DNA of 64,000 bases from DASVCN01 sp040905665 (GCA_040905665.1 JBBDRD010000041.1:1-64000); one strand, 5' to 3'; positions 43,397-52,864 are shown, counted from the stretch's first letter. Made by a program: numbers and translations. Notes: generated by a model not told the origin, from the letters alone.

Positions 43397-44269
43397 TCAC
43401 CGGCGTCCACTCCGAATCAGGTTCAGCATGATGGCGATGCCGAGCACGAGGAACATCAGGAAGATGAGGAGTGACGCCGAGTATCCCGCCCGAAAGAACT
43501 CGAAGCCGGTCTTGAATGCGAATACGTTGAGAGTCTCCGAAGCCGTACCCGGCCCGCCCGCGGTAATCACGTAGATGATGTCGAAGGTCTTGAGCGCGTC
43601 GATACTGCGCAAGATGAGCGCCACGATGATCGCCGAGCGGATCGAGGGCAGGGTGATGAAGCGGAACGCCTGGAAGCCGGTCGCGCCATCGATGCGGGCG
43701 GCTTCGTAGAACTCGCCTGGGATCCCAGCCAGTGCTGCCAGCAGGATCAGCGCGACCATCGGCGTCCACTGCCATACGTCGACCAGCACGAGTGACGGAA
43801 TCACCAAATCGGCACTGGCTACCCAGAGCGAGCGAGGAAGGCCCAAGCTCTCCAGAAAATAGTTGAGCACTCCTAGGCTCGGGTTGAACATGAGCGCCCA
43901 GATGAGCGCGATCGCCACCGGGGTAGCTACCATGGGCAGCAGGATTATCGTGCGCACGAAACCCTTGCCGGGAAATTCGCGGTTGAACAAAATGGCGATT
44001 CCCAGGCCGAGGACAAGTTGTATGGGCACGGCCAGTAGCGTGAAATAAAAGGTATTGCGAACGCCGTTCCAAAAGCGTCGGTCGGCCAGCGCGTCGCCAA
44101 AGTTCTGGAGCCCCACGAAACTGGGCGGCAGACCGATGAACCAGCTCTGCATCGAGATGGCGAAATTCGCCAACACCGGGCCCACGATGAGCACCATGAT
44201 CGCCAGCATGGCCGGCAACGGGAATAGCCACTTGGCGTTACGGTCGAAAAAATTGCTGGCGCGTCTCAT
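43397..44269 (-). CDS. Sugar ABC transporter permease (MalF/CUT1 type)
   Basis: 290 residues from ATG 44269 (GTG 44293 is an alternative). Six TM segments. PAMLAIMVLIVGPVLANFAISMQSW, FTLLAVPIQLVLGLGIAILF, VWQWTPMVALILLAALAGIP and the EAA loop YEAARIDGATGFQAFRFITLPSIR match CUT1 permeases. It is followed 46 bases later by its partner permease. A hairpin separates it from the upstream binding-protein gene. Confidence 0.9.
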   Translation of the reverse strand: MRRASNFFDRNAKWLFPLPAMLAIMVLIVGPVLANFAISMQSWFIGLPPSFVGLQNFGDALADRRFWNGVRNTFYFTLLAVPIQLVLGLGIAILFNREFPGKGFVRTIILLPMVATPVAIALIWALMFNPSLGVLNYFLESLGLPRSLWVASADLVIPSLVLVDVWQWTPMVALILLAALAGIPGEFYEAARIDGATGFQAFRFITLPSIRSAIIVALILRSIDALKTFDIIYVITAGGPGTASETLNVFAFKTGFEFFRAGYSASLLIFLMFLVLGIAIMLNLIRSGRR

Positions 44270-44359
44270 GCGGGTTCCCCGGGGTAGACGCACGAGGGCC
44301 GCGATGAGGCCGCTCGGATAGGGATAATTGGGAATAGGGGATTCATGGCGGGCGTGTGA

Positions 44360-44399
44360 GCGGGTCCCGCCGCGCAGCGAAGCGCTTGGCAGGACCCGC
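44360..44399 (-). terminator. Intercistronic hairpin after the binding-protein gene
   Basis: GCGGGTCC and GGACCCGC form an 8-bp stem enclosing a GC-rich loop that can fold further. It lies between the substrate-binding protein and the permeases, a usual place for partial termination that favours binding protein. Confidence 0.55.
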
Positions 44400-44420
44400 G
44401 AGATTAGTCGTAGTCGTTAC

Positions 44421-45713
44421 CTAGTTCGTGCGGGAAACAATCTGGTCCACGTCCTGTGCGGCGCGCTCGAGGGCCGGACCGGCCGGCTCGCCCTGCAGGG
44501 CCGCCACGATCGCCTGACCGTAAGCGTCACGAACCTCCGCCACCGGCACTACCGGAGGATTCCAGTCGGGCTGGCCGCGGTTGAAGGACTCGCGCGAAGC
44601 CTCGATCCATGACTCCGGTGCGGTCGCCTGGAACTCCTCATCCTGCCAGGCCGACTCGCGGGCCGCTGGGACACCGGCGAGCAGCGCCTTGAGCTGATTC
44701 TCCTTCGAGAGTGCCCATTGGATGAAGTACCAGGAGGCTTCGGGGTTTTCGGTGGCATGGTTGATGCCGAGGCCCCAAACGAGCACGGCGGGAACACTTC
44801 CGGCCGGGCCTTCGGGCAGAGGAGCATAGCGCGTGTTCTCGCGCACTACCTCGAGAGTCTGCTCGGGATCTTCCACGATCGAGCGGAACACGTTCGCGTC
44901 AAGCACCATCGCCACCTGGTCCTGCGCGTAGAGGCTCATTACCTCGTTCCAGTGGAGGTTCGAGGGGCCCGGAGGGCCGTAGCTGCGGAGCAGGTCGGCG
45001 TAGTACTCCAGTGCCGCCACGCTTTCTTCGCTGGCCAGGGCCGAGCTACCATCTTCCGTGGTCCACTGACCACCGAAGGAGTAGAGCAGGTTTACTATCT
45101 GGCTGGTAGCCGCCGCACCGCGACCGCGCATGGCGAATCCGGCCATCTCCTCGCTGTCGAGCGCCTCGGCGTACTCGCGCAACTCCTCGAGTGTCTCGGG
45201 AGGGCCGTCGAAACCGGCCTCCTGCAGGAGATCCTCACGGTAGAAGAGGAGGCTGGATTCGATCTGCAACGGCAGACCAAAGAGACCCTCTTCGCCCTCA
45301 AAGGTGCTAAGCGCGCCGTCGAAGAAGTCCTCGAGGTCGAGATCCGGCATCGTGAGAGAATCGTCGGCAACTAGGTCGTCGATGTGGCGGATCCAGCCGG
45401 CGCCCAGGTACTGCGCGCCTACTTGGCCAGGCATCACCATGTAGCCGTCGAGGCTGGCTTCCCCGCTGCCCACCTCGAGCAGGCGACGCTGCCGGAACTG
45501 ATCCTCGGGGTACGACTCGAGGGTCACATCGATTCCGGTGAGCTCTTCGAACTCGGGAACCAGCGGCTCCAGGAAGTCGGTAAACGGGTGCTGGTTCATC
45601 ATGAAGCGGATTTCTTCCCCTTCAAATTGACGCCAGTCGAACTCCTGAGCGGTGACCATCCCTCCGGATAGGAGCACCACGAACAGGACTAGAGTCGAAA
45701 CGATTCTTCTCAT
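44421..45713 (-). CDS. Sugar ABC transporter substrate-binding protein
   Basis: 430 residues from ATG 45713 behind GGAAGGGGAGGG. A signal peptide (STLVLFVVLLSGGMVTAQE) without a lipobox cysteine is followed by a family-1 solute-binding fold: IRFMMNQHPFTDFLEPLVPEFEELTGIDVTLE, EGEEGLFGLPLQIESSLLFYREDLLQEAGFDGPPETLEEL and LVWGLGINHATENPEASWYFIQWALSKE. It is the first gene of the importer operon. The substrate cannot be read from sequence; the gluconokinase and dehydrogenase neighbours suggest a sugar acid or polyol-containing compound. Confidence 0.9.
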   Translation of the reverse strand: MRRIVSTLVLFVVLLSGGMVTAQEFDWRQFEGEEIRFMMNQHPFTDFLEPLVPEFEELTGIDVTLESYPEDQFRQRRLLEVGSGEASLDGYMVMPGQVGAQYLGAGWIRHIDDLVADDSLTMPDLDLEDFFDGALSTFEGEEGLFGLPLQIESSLLFYREDLLQEAGFDGPPETLEELREYAEALDSEEMAGFAMRGRGAAATSQIVNLLYSFGGQWTTEDGSSALASEESVAALEYYADLLRSYGPPGPSNLHWNEVMSLYAQDQVAMVLDANVFRSIVEDPEQTLEVVRENTRYAPLPEGPAGSVPAVLVWGLGINHATENPEASWYFIQWALSKENQLKALLAGVPAARESAWQDEEFQATAPESWIEASRESFNRGQPDWNPPVVPVAEVRDAYGQAIVAALQGEPAGPALERAAQDVDQIVSRTN

Positions 45714-45785
45714 GCAAACCCTCCCCTTCCTTATGCAGCGAGTCTTGCTGGAGTGGCGCCGTCCCGGCTTCTCGGGGCGGCGTCC

Positions 45786-45836
45786 TGAAACTTTGCTTTC
45801 AAGGGCAACTGTACGAGGGTGAAGGAATCCTGTCAA
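45786..45836 (-). promoter_or_regulatory. Sigma-70 promoter of the importer operon with candidate RpiR operator
   Basis: On the minus strand TTGACA (45831-45836), a 17-base spacer and TACAGT (45808-45813) form a near-consensus promoter. At the expected start point lies the inverted repeat TGAAA-N6-TTTCA (45786-45801), a plausible binding site for the RpiR protein of the operon. The remaining region to gntK at 46019 contains no gene. Confidence 0.7.
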
Positions 45837-46018
45837 GGAAAAGAGGCGGGGGCGCTCTGGTAAAAAGGGTCACGATGCGAATACACACGAAAGGCAATCT
45901 GGACCAAAAGGGCGGCACGATCAGAGCGAGTTTCGTGCTTGCCCGGCTAACTGGGTCGCTGACGAGTGGCGAAGCGCGGCGCTGCAAAGTGCGGCCCCTC
46001 GCGGCCCGAGGCGGCTGA

Positions 46019-46519
46019 GTGGCGCAAGCTATCGTGGTGATGGGAGTATCGGGCTCGGGCAAGTCGACAGTCGGGCGCCTTCTGGCCCAGCGCCTGGGCT
46101 GGGAGTTCGCCGATGCCGACTCCTACCATTCACCGGCAAACATCGCCAAGATGGCAACCGGCGCACCATTGGACGACGCCGACAGGGAGCCTTGGTTACG
46201 GACTCTCGGTGAGCTGATAAGCGAGCGGCTGGCTCGGGAAAGCTCACTGGTGCTGGCCTGTTCAGCGCTAAAGCGTGAGTACCGGCGGCTGCTATCGGCC
46301 AACGACGGGCGCGTTTCGTTCGTCTATCTCAAAGGTTCGAGAGCGCTTATCCATAGTCGGATCGCGGGGCGGGCCGGCCACTACATGAAACCGGACCTGC
46401 TCGAGAGTCAGTTCCAAGCGCTGGAGGAACCTAGCGATGCGCTGGTGCTGGATGTGGCAAAACCGGCAGCTGAGCTCGCCGAGCTGGCGGCGAAACGGGT
46501 GCTGGACGAAGAGGGGTAG
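46019..46519 (+). CDS. gntK: Gluconokinase
   Basis: 166 residues. The P-loop is VMGVSGSGKSTVGRLLAQRLGW, followed by FADADSYHSPANIAKMATGAPLDDADREPWL and LACSALKREYRRLL, which are signature GntK segments, and YLKGSRALIHSRIAGRAGHYMKPDLLESQFQALEEP. It phosphorylates D-gluconate to 6-phosphogluconate. It starts at GTG 46019, divergent from the importer operon. It gives the best clue that the locus handles gluconate or a compound degraded through it. Confidence 0.93.
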   Translation: MAQAIVVMGVSGSGKSTVGRLLAQRLGWEFADADSYHSPANIAKMATGAPLDDADREPWLRTLGELISERLARESSLVLACSALKREYRRLLSANDGRVSFVYLKGSRALIHSRIAGRAGHYMKPDLLESQFQALEEPSDALVLDVAKPAAELAELAAKRVLDEEG

Positions 46520-46775
46520 TTGCTAGCCCGTAACGCCACAGACTCTAGTGTACTTGTATACCTTCTTTAGAAACGGCGTATAGCACGCATCCACGCTCCC
46601 GAGTGCGGGTGGGGACGCGGTTCGGCCAAAGCACTCCGCCGGTGCTTGACGACTCGGTGGCCCATGCTAGACTTCCGGTCACTAGAGCCCAATAGGGAAA
46701 GCGGCTGTAGCGGGACGCCCAACCGACAATCTGATGCAGGTTCTTGATCTCCAACGGCTGGGAGGTGCCGAGGGT

Positions 46776-47201
46776 ATGACGACTGTCTGCCTTCACGTAA
46801 AACCTACTGCTTTCGACCCGGGTATCGCCTTGATGTCGGTGACGTTGCTAGGTCCCCGCTGGACGGGTGATCGGTTGCGCCTTGGGCGGCCTTCGGAGTT
46901 GGGGTTGGCGCACGGTGATCTGGTGGGATGGTCGGACTTCTACGGGGGCGGACCATGCCAGATACACGTGGCGTGCGCTTCCAACGGACGCGATTCTGGC
47001 TACCTGGTGTGGGGCGGAACCCTGGGCTTGCGAGTGGTGCCCGAGCACCTGACGGTCGTTGACCGGCAGTTGGGCGATCTCCTGGAGGCGCGATCGGTGT
47101 TGTGGATCAAGGAGCCGGGGGTGCTCCCGGCCGAAGTCCGGAAGGTTGTCGGAGCGCCTGCCGAGACCGGCGTTGCCTGTTTACCGATTCACCTGTACTA
47201 G
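46776..47201 (+). CDS. Hypothetical protein
   Basis: 141 residues from ATG 46776, preceded by GGGAGGT at nine bases; ATG 46734 lacks a ribosome-binding site. The translation (LMSVTLLGPRWTGDRL, LAHGDLVGWSDFYGGGPCQIHV, GGTLGLRVVPEHLTVVDRQ) looks like a compact beta-rich domain with two cysteines. No family is recognised. It ends 59 bases before the SARP regulator, so it may be its co-transcribed partner. Confidence 0.5.
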   Translation: MTTVCLHVKPTAFDPGIALMSVTLLGPRWTGDRLRLGRPSELGLAHGDLVGWSDFYGGGPCQIHVACASNGRDSGYLVWGGTLGLRVVPEHLTVVDRQLGDLLEARSVLWIKEPGVLPAEVRKVVGAPAETGVACLPIHLY

Positions 47202-47260
47202 AATGTGCGAACCAACAACAGCTGCGCTGGATAGGGCGCGGCGCGAGGAGCCGTCGAAGC

Positions 47261-50200
47261 ATGCCCCTGCTCGATATCCGCCTACTGGGCGATTTCCGCG
47301 TGGCGTGGGGAGACGAGCCAGCCAATGAACTCGTATCGTCGCGCGCACGCTCGTTGCTCGCCTACCTCCTGCTGCACGGAGAAACGCCACAGTCACGTAG
47401 GCGTCTGGCGTTTCTGTTCTGGCCCGACTCCTCGGAAGCGCAAGCTCACACCAACCTCCGCCGGGAACTCCATCAGCTCCGCAAGGCACTGCCGCAGGTG
47501 GAGGGATCGCTTGAGATCCATACTCGGACCCTGGCGTGGAGGGCCGACGATCAGTTCTCCCTGGACGTAGCGCAGTTCGAGACGGAGCTCGAGCGGGCCA
47601 CGGAAGCAGCCCGGCCAGAGCAGCGCCGTGATGCGCTCATGAGGGCCGTCGATCTCTACCAGGGTGATCTACTGCCAGACAACTATGAAGAGTGGGTCGG
47701 GGCGGAGCGGGAGCGCCTGAGAGGGTTGTATGGCGTGGCCCTCGAGAAGCTGGTCGGGGAGCTCGAAGCGGAGCGACGCTATTCGGAGGCCCTCGCCTAC
47801 GGGCGGCGACTTCTGCAACACGACCCCGTACAGGAACGCTCCTACCGGACGCTGATGCGTCTCTACGCGCTCAACGGAGACCCTGCCGGTTCCATGGCGG
47901 TGTATCGGCAGTGTGCTTCGGTCTTGGCCGAACAGTTCGACGTTACACCCGGATTCGAGACCGAAAGCCTGTACCGGCAGCTTGGACGATCCGAAGCGGA
48001 AGCGGCTGTGCCGCCGCCCCAGCAGGCGGGCGCTGAGCCTTTGGTCGGCCGGCCGGTGGAGTGGCAGGAGCTTCTGGCCCGGTGGCGAGAGGCGTCCAAG
48101 TTGGGAGCCCGGGTGGTAGTAGCGCAGGGCGAGGCCGGCGTCGGCAAGACCCGTCTTGCCGAAGAGCTGCTCGACTGGGCCCAGCGTCAGGGCTTCGTTA
48201 CCGCGCGAGCACGCTGCTACCGGGCGGAAGGCCGTCTCGCCTTCGCTCCGGTGGCGGAATGGTTCAGATCGCCGCCGGTTGCCGAAGCACTCGCGCGCCT
48301 CGACCACGTGTGGCTGGGCGAGGTGGCGCGGGTCCTTCCCGAACTTCTGGCCGAGGCGCCGTCTCCGGACAACTTCCCAAATCTGCACGAATCCTGGCAG
48401 CGTCGTCGATTGTTCGAGGGCCTGTCGCGAGCGGCGCTCGGCTGCCCCCAGCCGCTACTCCTCCTGTTGGACGACGCTCAGTGGTGCGACCGTGAGACTC
48501 TGGAATGGCTCCACCACCTACTGCGCTTCGACCCGGACGCCCGCTTCCTGGTCATTTTGACCGTGCGCAGCGAGGAGCGGGCCGATAACCCGCCGCTCGA
48601 CACTCTGCTGCTCGAGCTCGATCAGCTCGAGCGAATCAGCGAGATCACGGTCGGCCCACTCGATGAGACTGCTACCGCCGAGCTGGCGGGCCTCGTTATC
48701 GGCAGACGCGTCGAGCAAGACGAGGCGCGCGACCTGTTCGAAGCGAGCGAGGGGCATCCGCTGTTCGTCGTAGAAATGGCACGGGTCGGCCTCTCTACCG
48801 GTCCTTGGCAGGAGACGAGCGAAGTCATTCGGCGGGGAAAACTCCCGCCAAAAGTACAGGCGGTGATAACCGCGCGACTGGCGCAGCTATCGCCGGTCGC
48901 GCGGTCACTGGCTCGCCTGGCAGCTGCGGTAGGGCGCAACTTCACCTTCGAGCAATTGCAGGCGGCAGCGGACCTCGATGAGACTACGTTGGTGACTGCC
49001 CTCGACGAGCTCTGGCGCCGAAAGATCGTCAGGGAACACGACCGCGATGGTTTTGACTTCAGTCACGACCGTATTCGAGAGGTTGCCTACGGCGAGCTGG
49101 GGCCGGCGCAGCGGCGGTTCCTGCACAGGCGGCTGGCGCAGGCCCTCGCACAGCTCCACTCCGAGGACATCGACATGGCGAGCAGTCAGATAGCGGCGCA
49201 CTACGAACAGGCCGGACTGGTAGCCCGAGCGGCCCACTTCTACGAACGGGCGGCGCGAGTCGCGCGACGGGTGGCGGCAAGCCGGGAGGCCGTTCGGCTG
49301 CTTCGTCGGGGACTCACGCTCTTGCAGCAGCTTCCCCCGAGCCACGAGCGAGATCGACTGGAACTCTCCCTCCAGTACTCGCTCTCGGCACCTTTGAACC
49401 TTAGCCTGGGCTATGCCTCACCGGAGCTGGAAGCGAGCCTGGAGCGGGTGCGGTTACTGGGAGAGCGACTGGAGCAGCCGAAGGCGGTAATAGGCAGCCT
49501 GGTGGGACTCTTCGGAGTGAACTTCGTGCAAGGCAACAGCCTAAAGGCGCGGCTGATGGGGGAGGAGGCGGTGACGCGCGCCGAACACCAACCGGAGCTG
49601 CTCGCGGAGAGTCATTTCGCGTTGGGCGGGGCGCTGTTCAGTCTAGGACGCTTCGACGCGGCGCATCATCACTTCGAGCGGTCCGAATCGGCCGGAAATC
49701 CGAGCGGCTCCGGCTCCCTCGTTTTCGGCGCCGACCTCGCGGTCCTCCGTCAGTCCTACCAGGCCCACACGCTATGGCACCTGGGCTCGATCGATCAGGC
49801 GAGGCTAGTGGCCGAGCGAGCGGTCTCGCGTGCGCAGGCGCTCGATGACCCGTACAATCTGGCGCTCGCGAACGCCTACGCGGCACTGACCCGGCAGTTT
49901 CTGGGGGATCGCTCCGGCGCCCTCGCCTGCGCCGATACGGTCAGAACACTGTGCGACCGCTACGAGTACGCTTATTACGGAGCGTGGGGCGACATGATCC
50001 GCGGCTGGGCAATTGCCCAAGGCGGGGACGTTGATACAGGCCTCGCCGAGATAGGGGCGGCACTCGAATCGCTTCGCTCGGCGGGCGCGCTGGCCCGCCG
50101 ACCCTACTACCTCTCGTTGCAGGCCACGGTACTGACTGCCGGCCGGCCCAACGAGGCGCTGCAGGTTCTCTCTGCTGCGCTGGATCAATCGGCCCGCTGC

Positions 50201-50497
50201 TCGGAGGTGTGGTGGGACGCGGAGCTGCTACGCCTCCGAGGCGAGTTGGAGCTGACGGTCGGAGGGGGCGCCTCTCGGGCAGAGAGCACGCTTCGTGCGG
50301 CCCGTCGCGTTGCCGGCGAGCAGGGCAGCAAAACCTTGGAACTGCGAGCGACATCGAGCCTGAGTCGGCTTCTGGCAAGCCAGGGACGAAAGGAGGAGGC
50401 GCGGGCCGACCTGACGGCTATTGTCGCTAAGTTCACCGAGGGGTCTGATAGCGAGGACCTGCGCAGGGCGCAGCTGGTCCTGGCATCTTTGGCCTGA
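47261..50497 (+). CDS. AfsR/SARP-type regulator with AAA ATPase and TPR domains
   Basis: 1078 residues from ATG 47261. An OmpR-like winged DNA-binding domain comes first (MPLLDIRLLGDFRVAWGDEP, SSRARSLLAYLLLHGETPQSRRRLAFLFWPD). The BTAD helical domain follows (LDVAQFETELERA to YRTLMRLYALNGDPAGSMAVYRQCASVLAEQF), about residues 95-240. An AAA_16 ATPase is next (GEAGVGKTRLAEELLDWAQ, Walker B LLLLLDDAQWCD), and then TPR-like repeats to the end. It activates promoters carrying direct repeats; three CGAACGC copies spaced 11-12 bases lie upstream of the next gene. The inducing signal is unknown. Confidence 0.92.
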   Translation: MPLLDIRLLGDFRVAWGDEPANELVSSRARSLLAYLLLHGETPQSRRRLAFLFWPDSSEAQAHTNLRRELHQLRKALPQVEGSLEIHTRTLAWRADDQFSLDVAQFETELERATEAARPEQRRDALMRAVDLYQGDLLPDNYEEWVGAERERLRGLYGVALEKLVGELEAERRYSEALAYGRRLLQHDPVQERSYRTLMRLYALNGDPAGSMAVYRQCASVLAEQFDVTPGFETESLYRQLGRSEAEAAVPPPQQAGAEPLVGRPVEWQELLARWREASKLGARVVVAQGEAGVGKTRLAEELLDWAQRQGFVTARARCYRAEGRLAFAPVAEWFRSPPVAEALARLDHVWLGEVARVLPELLAEAPSPDNFPNLHESWQRRRLFEGLSRAALGCPQPLLLLLDDAQWCDRETLEWLHHLLRFDPDARFLVILTVRSEERADNPPLDTLLLELDQLERISEITVGPLDETATAELAGLVIGRRVEQDEARDLFEASEGHPLFVVEMARVGLSTGPWQETSEVIRRGKLPPKVQAVITARLAQLSPVARSLARLAAAVGRNFTFEQLQAAADLDETTLVTALDELWRRKIVREHDRDGFDFSHDRIREVAYGELGPAQRRFLHRRLAQALAQLHSEDIDMASSQIAAHYEQAGLVARAAHFYERAARVARRVAASREAVRLLRRGLTLLQQLPPSHERDRLELSLQYSLSAPLNLSLGYASPELEASLERVRLLGERLEQPKAVIGSLVGLFGVNFVQGNSLKARLMGEEAVTRAEHQPELLAESHFALGGALFSLGRFDAAHHHFERSESAGNPSGSGSLVFGADLAVLRQSYQAHTLWHLGSIDQARLVAERAVSRAQALDDPYNLALANAYAALTRQFLGDRSGALACADTVRTLCDRYEYAYYGAWGDMIRGWAIAQGGDVDTGLAEIGAALESLRSAGALARRPYYLSLQATVLTAGRPNEALQVLSAALDQSARCSEVWWDAELLRLRGELELTVGGGASRAESTLRAARRVAGEQGSKTLELRATSSLSRLLASQGRKEEARADLTAIVAKFTEGSDSEDLRRAQLVLASLA

Positions 50498-50598
50498 CCA
50501 GCGTCGTCGCGCCTACCCTTGGTGCCGCCGCGACGCGCCCGCCCGAACGAGACACGCTCGCTCCGGCCCCCTGGGCCGGAAGCGTCAGGATCGGTCCC

Positions 50599-50685
50599 CG
50601 AACGCTCTCCCAGCGGGGAGAACGGCGCGGACAATAACTGCGAACGCCGGCGCGAACGCTAAGCGAACGCCGGCCACTCTAGGCT
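50599..50685 (+). promoter_or_regulatory. SARP-like direct-repeat operator and -10
   Basis: CGAACGC occurs at 50641-50647, 50653-50659 and 50664-50670 (spacings 12 and 11), with a fourth copy at 50599-50605. TAGGCT follows nine bases after the last copy at 50680. Known SARP sites are heptameric direct repeats about 11 bp apart ending roughly 8 bp before the -10, exactly this design. The promoter would drive the cupin at 50794 and possibly the oxidase. The rest of 50498-50793 has no gene. Confidence 0.65.
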
Positions 50686-50793
50686 CATCGGTACAGGGAG
50701 GTAGGTGTTGGCCGACGAGGCAGGCAAGGCGCGCAATCCCGGAAACCGGGAAGTTCACGCTGGAGAAACTGCGACGACGCAGAGGCAGACGAA

Positions 50794-51219
50794 ATGAACC
50801 CGAAGACACGAATGATGAGGAAGCTTTTGGCCACCGCAACACTGACCGGCCTGGCCCTGGCGATCCTGATCGCGGCAGCTCAGGAACTACCGCCCGGCCC
50901 GACGGCGGTCTACCGGTCGGCCTTCGACGTGACCGACCCGCCGCCGAACTTCCAGGTCATCAGCATCGTGCTCGACTTCGAACCCGGCGCCTGGACCCCG
51001 ATGCATACCCACGGTGGCCTGGGCATGGCGACGGTCATCGAGGGAACGGTGACCAGGGAGAGCTTGGGTGGTGAACGGCACAGCTTCGGACCGGGGGAGA
51101 GCTGGCTGGAGACCGGCGAGGTCGAAGCAGCCGGCAACGATACCGACGCTACGGCGCGAGTTGTGTTCACGCTGATGCTGCCCGAGGGCGAGGAGGTGAC
51201 CATCCCCCATCAGGAGTAG
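50794..51219 (+). CDS. Exported cupin-domain protein
   Basis: 141 residues. A signal peptide (LLATATLTGLALAILIAAAQ) and one cupin_2 barrel: motif 1 PGAWTPMHTHGGLGMATVIEG with a His-rich metal site, then HSFGPGESWLETGEVEAAGN. It resembles the cupin at 29393-29800 (PGA-x-PxHxHGG and a final FTLMLPEGE / VTFLLPEGA strand). It sits after a SARP-type ATPase regulator and its direct-repeat operator. Possible roles are ligand binding or a small extracellular enzyme, with no direct evidence for either. Confidence 0.82.
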   Translation: MNPKTRMMRKLLATATLTGLALAILIAAAQELPPGPTAVYRSAFDVTDPPPNFQVISIVLDFEPGAWTPMHTHGGLGMATVIEGTVTRESLGGERHSFGPGESWLETGEVEAAGNDTDATARVVFTLMLPEGEEVTIPHQE

Positions 51220-51365
51220 CCGTAGTGGCGGCGGGCTAATGAGCCTGGTCTGCCCGCCCGGTGGAGGAAGCGACGTACCCTGACAAAGCGCTGTCGCTCG
51301 GGGCGCCGCTTCCTCCCAATCGACTGTCCCACTTCGAGAGCAAGCCAAATCATGGAGGTAGCGAG

Positions 51366-52829
51366 ATGCCAGAGGCAAGAGTCGACGGAATGGCGAGCGA
51401 GGCAGCAGTCAACGAGTTGGGTGCGAGCCTGCGAGGAGTACTTATCAGGCCGGGCGACCGGGACTACGACCAGGCAAGGAAGGTCTACAACGCAATGATC
51501 GATCGCCGGCCGGCGCTTATCGCCCGTTGCGCCGATGTCGCCGACGTGATTTCCTGCGTCGGGTTCGCGCGTGAGAATCGCCTCGCCCTCTCGATCTTCG
51601 GCGGTGGTCACAACGCCGGGGGTCTGGGCGCGTGCGACGACGGCCTGATGGTCGACCTGTCGCGATTGAAGGGAATCAGGGTGGATCCTGAGGCGCAAAC
51701 CGTGCGGGTCGAGGCCGGCTGCACGTGGGCAGATGTAGATCACGCCACCCACGCCTTCGGCTTCGCCACGCCCAGCGGAATCATCTCGAGCACCGGCGTG
51801 GGTGGCCTTACTCTGGGCGGCGGCATGGGTCACCTGACCCGCAAGTTCGGCCTGACCGTCGACAACCTGCTGGAAGCGGACGTGGTGTTGGCCGACGGCC
51901 GCCTGGTAAAGGCCAGCGCCACCCAGAACGAGGACCTGTTCTGGGGGTTGCGCGGTGGCGGCGGCAACTTTGGGGTGGTCACCTCGTTCCTGTTCCGACT
52001 CCACCCGGTAGCGACGATCGTCGGTGGCCCGACGCTGTGGGAACTGGACCAGGCCGAGGAGGTGATGCGCTGGTATCGCGAGTTCATAGTGAGCGCACCC
52101 GAGGACCTCAACGGCTTCTTCGCATTCCTGACGGTTCCGCCCGCTCCGCCGTTTCCGGAAGAGCTGCACATGAAGAAGATGTGCGGCGTCGTCTGGTGCT
52201 ACACCGGTCCAGAGGAGCGCGCCGACGAGGTGTTCGAGCCGATACGACAGTTCGGTCCGCCGGCTCTTCACGGCGTACACCCGATGCCCTTCCCCGCCCT
52301 CCAGAGCGCTTTCGACGGGCTCTATCCGCCTGGCCTGCAGTGGTACTGGAAAGCGGACTTCGTGACGGAGTTGAGCGACGAAGCCATCAGGCTGCACGTA
52401 CAGCACGGCGGGCAGCTCCCCACCATGCACTCGACGATGCATCTCTACCCCATCGACGGTGCCGCTCACCGGGTCGGCATGAACGACACCGCCTTCAGCT
52501 ACCGCGACGCCAACTGGTCGGCGGTGATGGTGGGAGTCGACCCGGATCCGGCGAACACCGAATTGATCAGGGAGTGGTCGAAGGCATACTGGGAGGCGCT
52601 CCACCCCTACTCGGCGCCCGGCGCCTACGTCAACTTCATGATGGACGACGAAGGGCAGGCGCGGGTAGAGGCGGCCTACCGCGACAACTACCCCAGGTTG
52701 GTCGAGGTCAAGAAGCGTTACGACCCGCAAAACCTGTTCCATCTCAATCAGAACATCCGGCCCGGCGGAAATCCGATAGTCCCGGTCGATTCGGAAGGGT
52801 CATCCACTGTGAGCCGGCCTGGGAAGTGA
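51366..52829 (+). CDS. FAD-linked oxidase, berberine-bridge type
   Basis: 487 residues from ATG 51366 (GGAGGTAGCGAG upstream). The FAD_binding_4 domain includes SIFGGGHNAGGLGACDDGLMVDLSRLKGIRVD with the covalent-flavin histidine in GGGHNAGG. The SSTGVGGLTLGGGMGHLTRKFGLTVDNLLEADVV segment lacks the second flavin-linking Cys of bicovalent enzymes. LRGGGGNFGVVTSFLFRLHPV and the C-terminal BBE motif YRDNYPRLVEVKKRYDPQNLFHLNQNI complete it. Such enzymes oxidise sugars or alkaloid-like alcohols. It lies just after the cupin and may share SARP control. Confidence 0.9.
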   Translation: MPEARVDGMASEAAVNELGASLRGVLIRPGDRDYDQARKVYNAMIDRRPALIARCADVADVISCVGFARENRLALSIFGGGHNAGGLGACDDGLMVDLSRLKGIRVDPEAQTVRVEAGCTWADVDHATHAFGFATPSGIISSTGVGGLTLGGGMGHLTRKFGLTVDNLLEADVVLADGRLVKASATQNEDLFWGLRGGGGNFGVVTSFLFRLHPVATIVGGPTLWELDQAEEVMRWYREFIVSAPEDLNGFFAFLTVPPAPPFPEELHMKKMCGVVWCYTGPEERADEVFEPIRQFGPPALHGVHPMPFPALQSAFDGLYPPGLQWYWKADFVTELSDEAIRLHVQHGGQLPTMHSTMHLYPIDGAAHRVGMNDTAFSYRDANWSAVMVGVDPDPANTELIREWSKAYWEALHPYSAPGAYVNFMMDDEGQARVEAAYRDNYPRLVEVKKRYDPQNLFHLNQNIRPGGNPIVPVDSEGSSTVSRPGK

Positions 52830-52864
52830 TCAGGGGCAGCGGCGGCTAGCGATGAGGCGGGGGT

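Noticed and set aside
47102..47260. A 53-residue N-terminal extension of the SARP regulator
   Set aside because: It is a read-through of the preceding hypothetical gene in another frame; ATG 47261 matches the usual SARP beginning.
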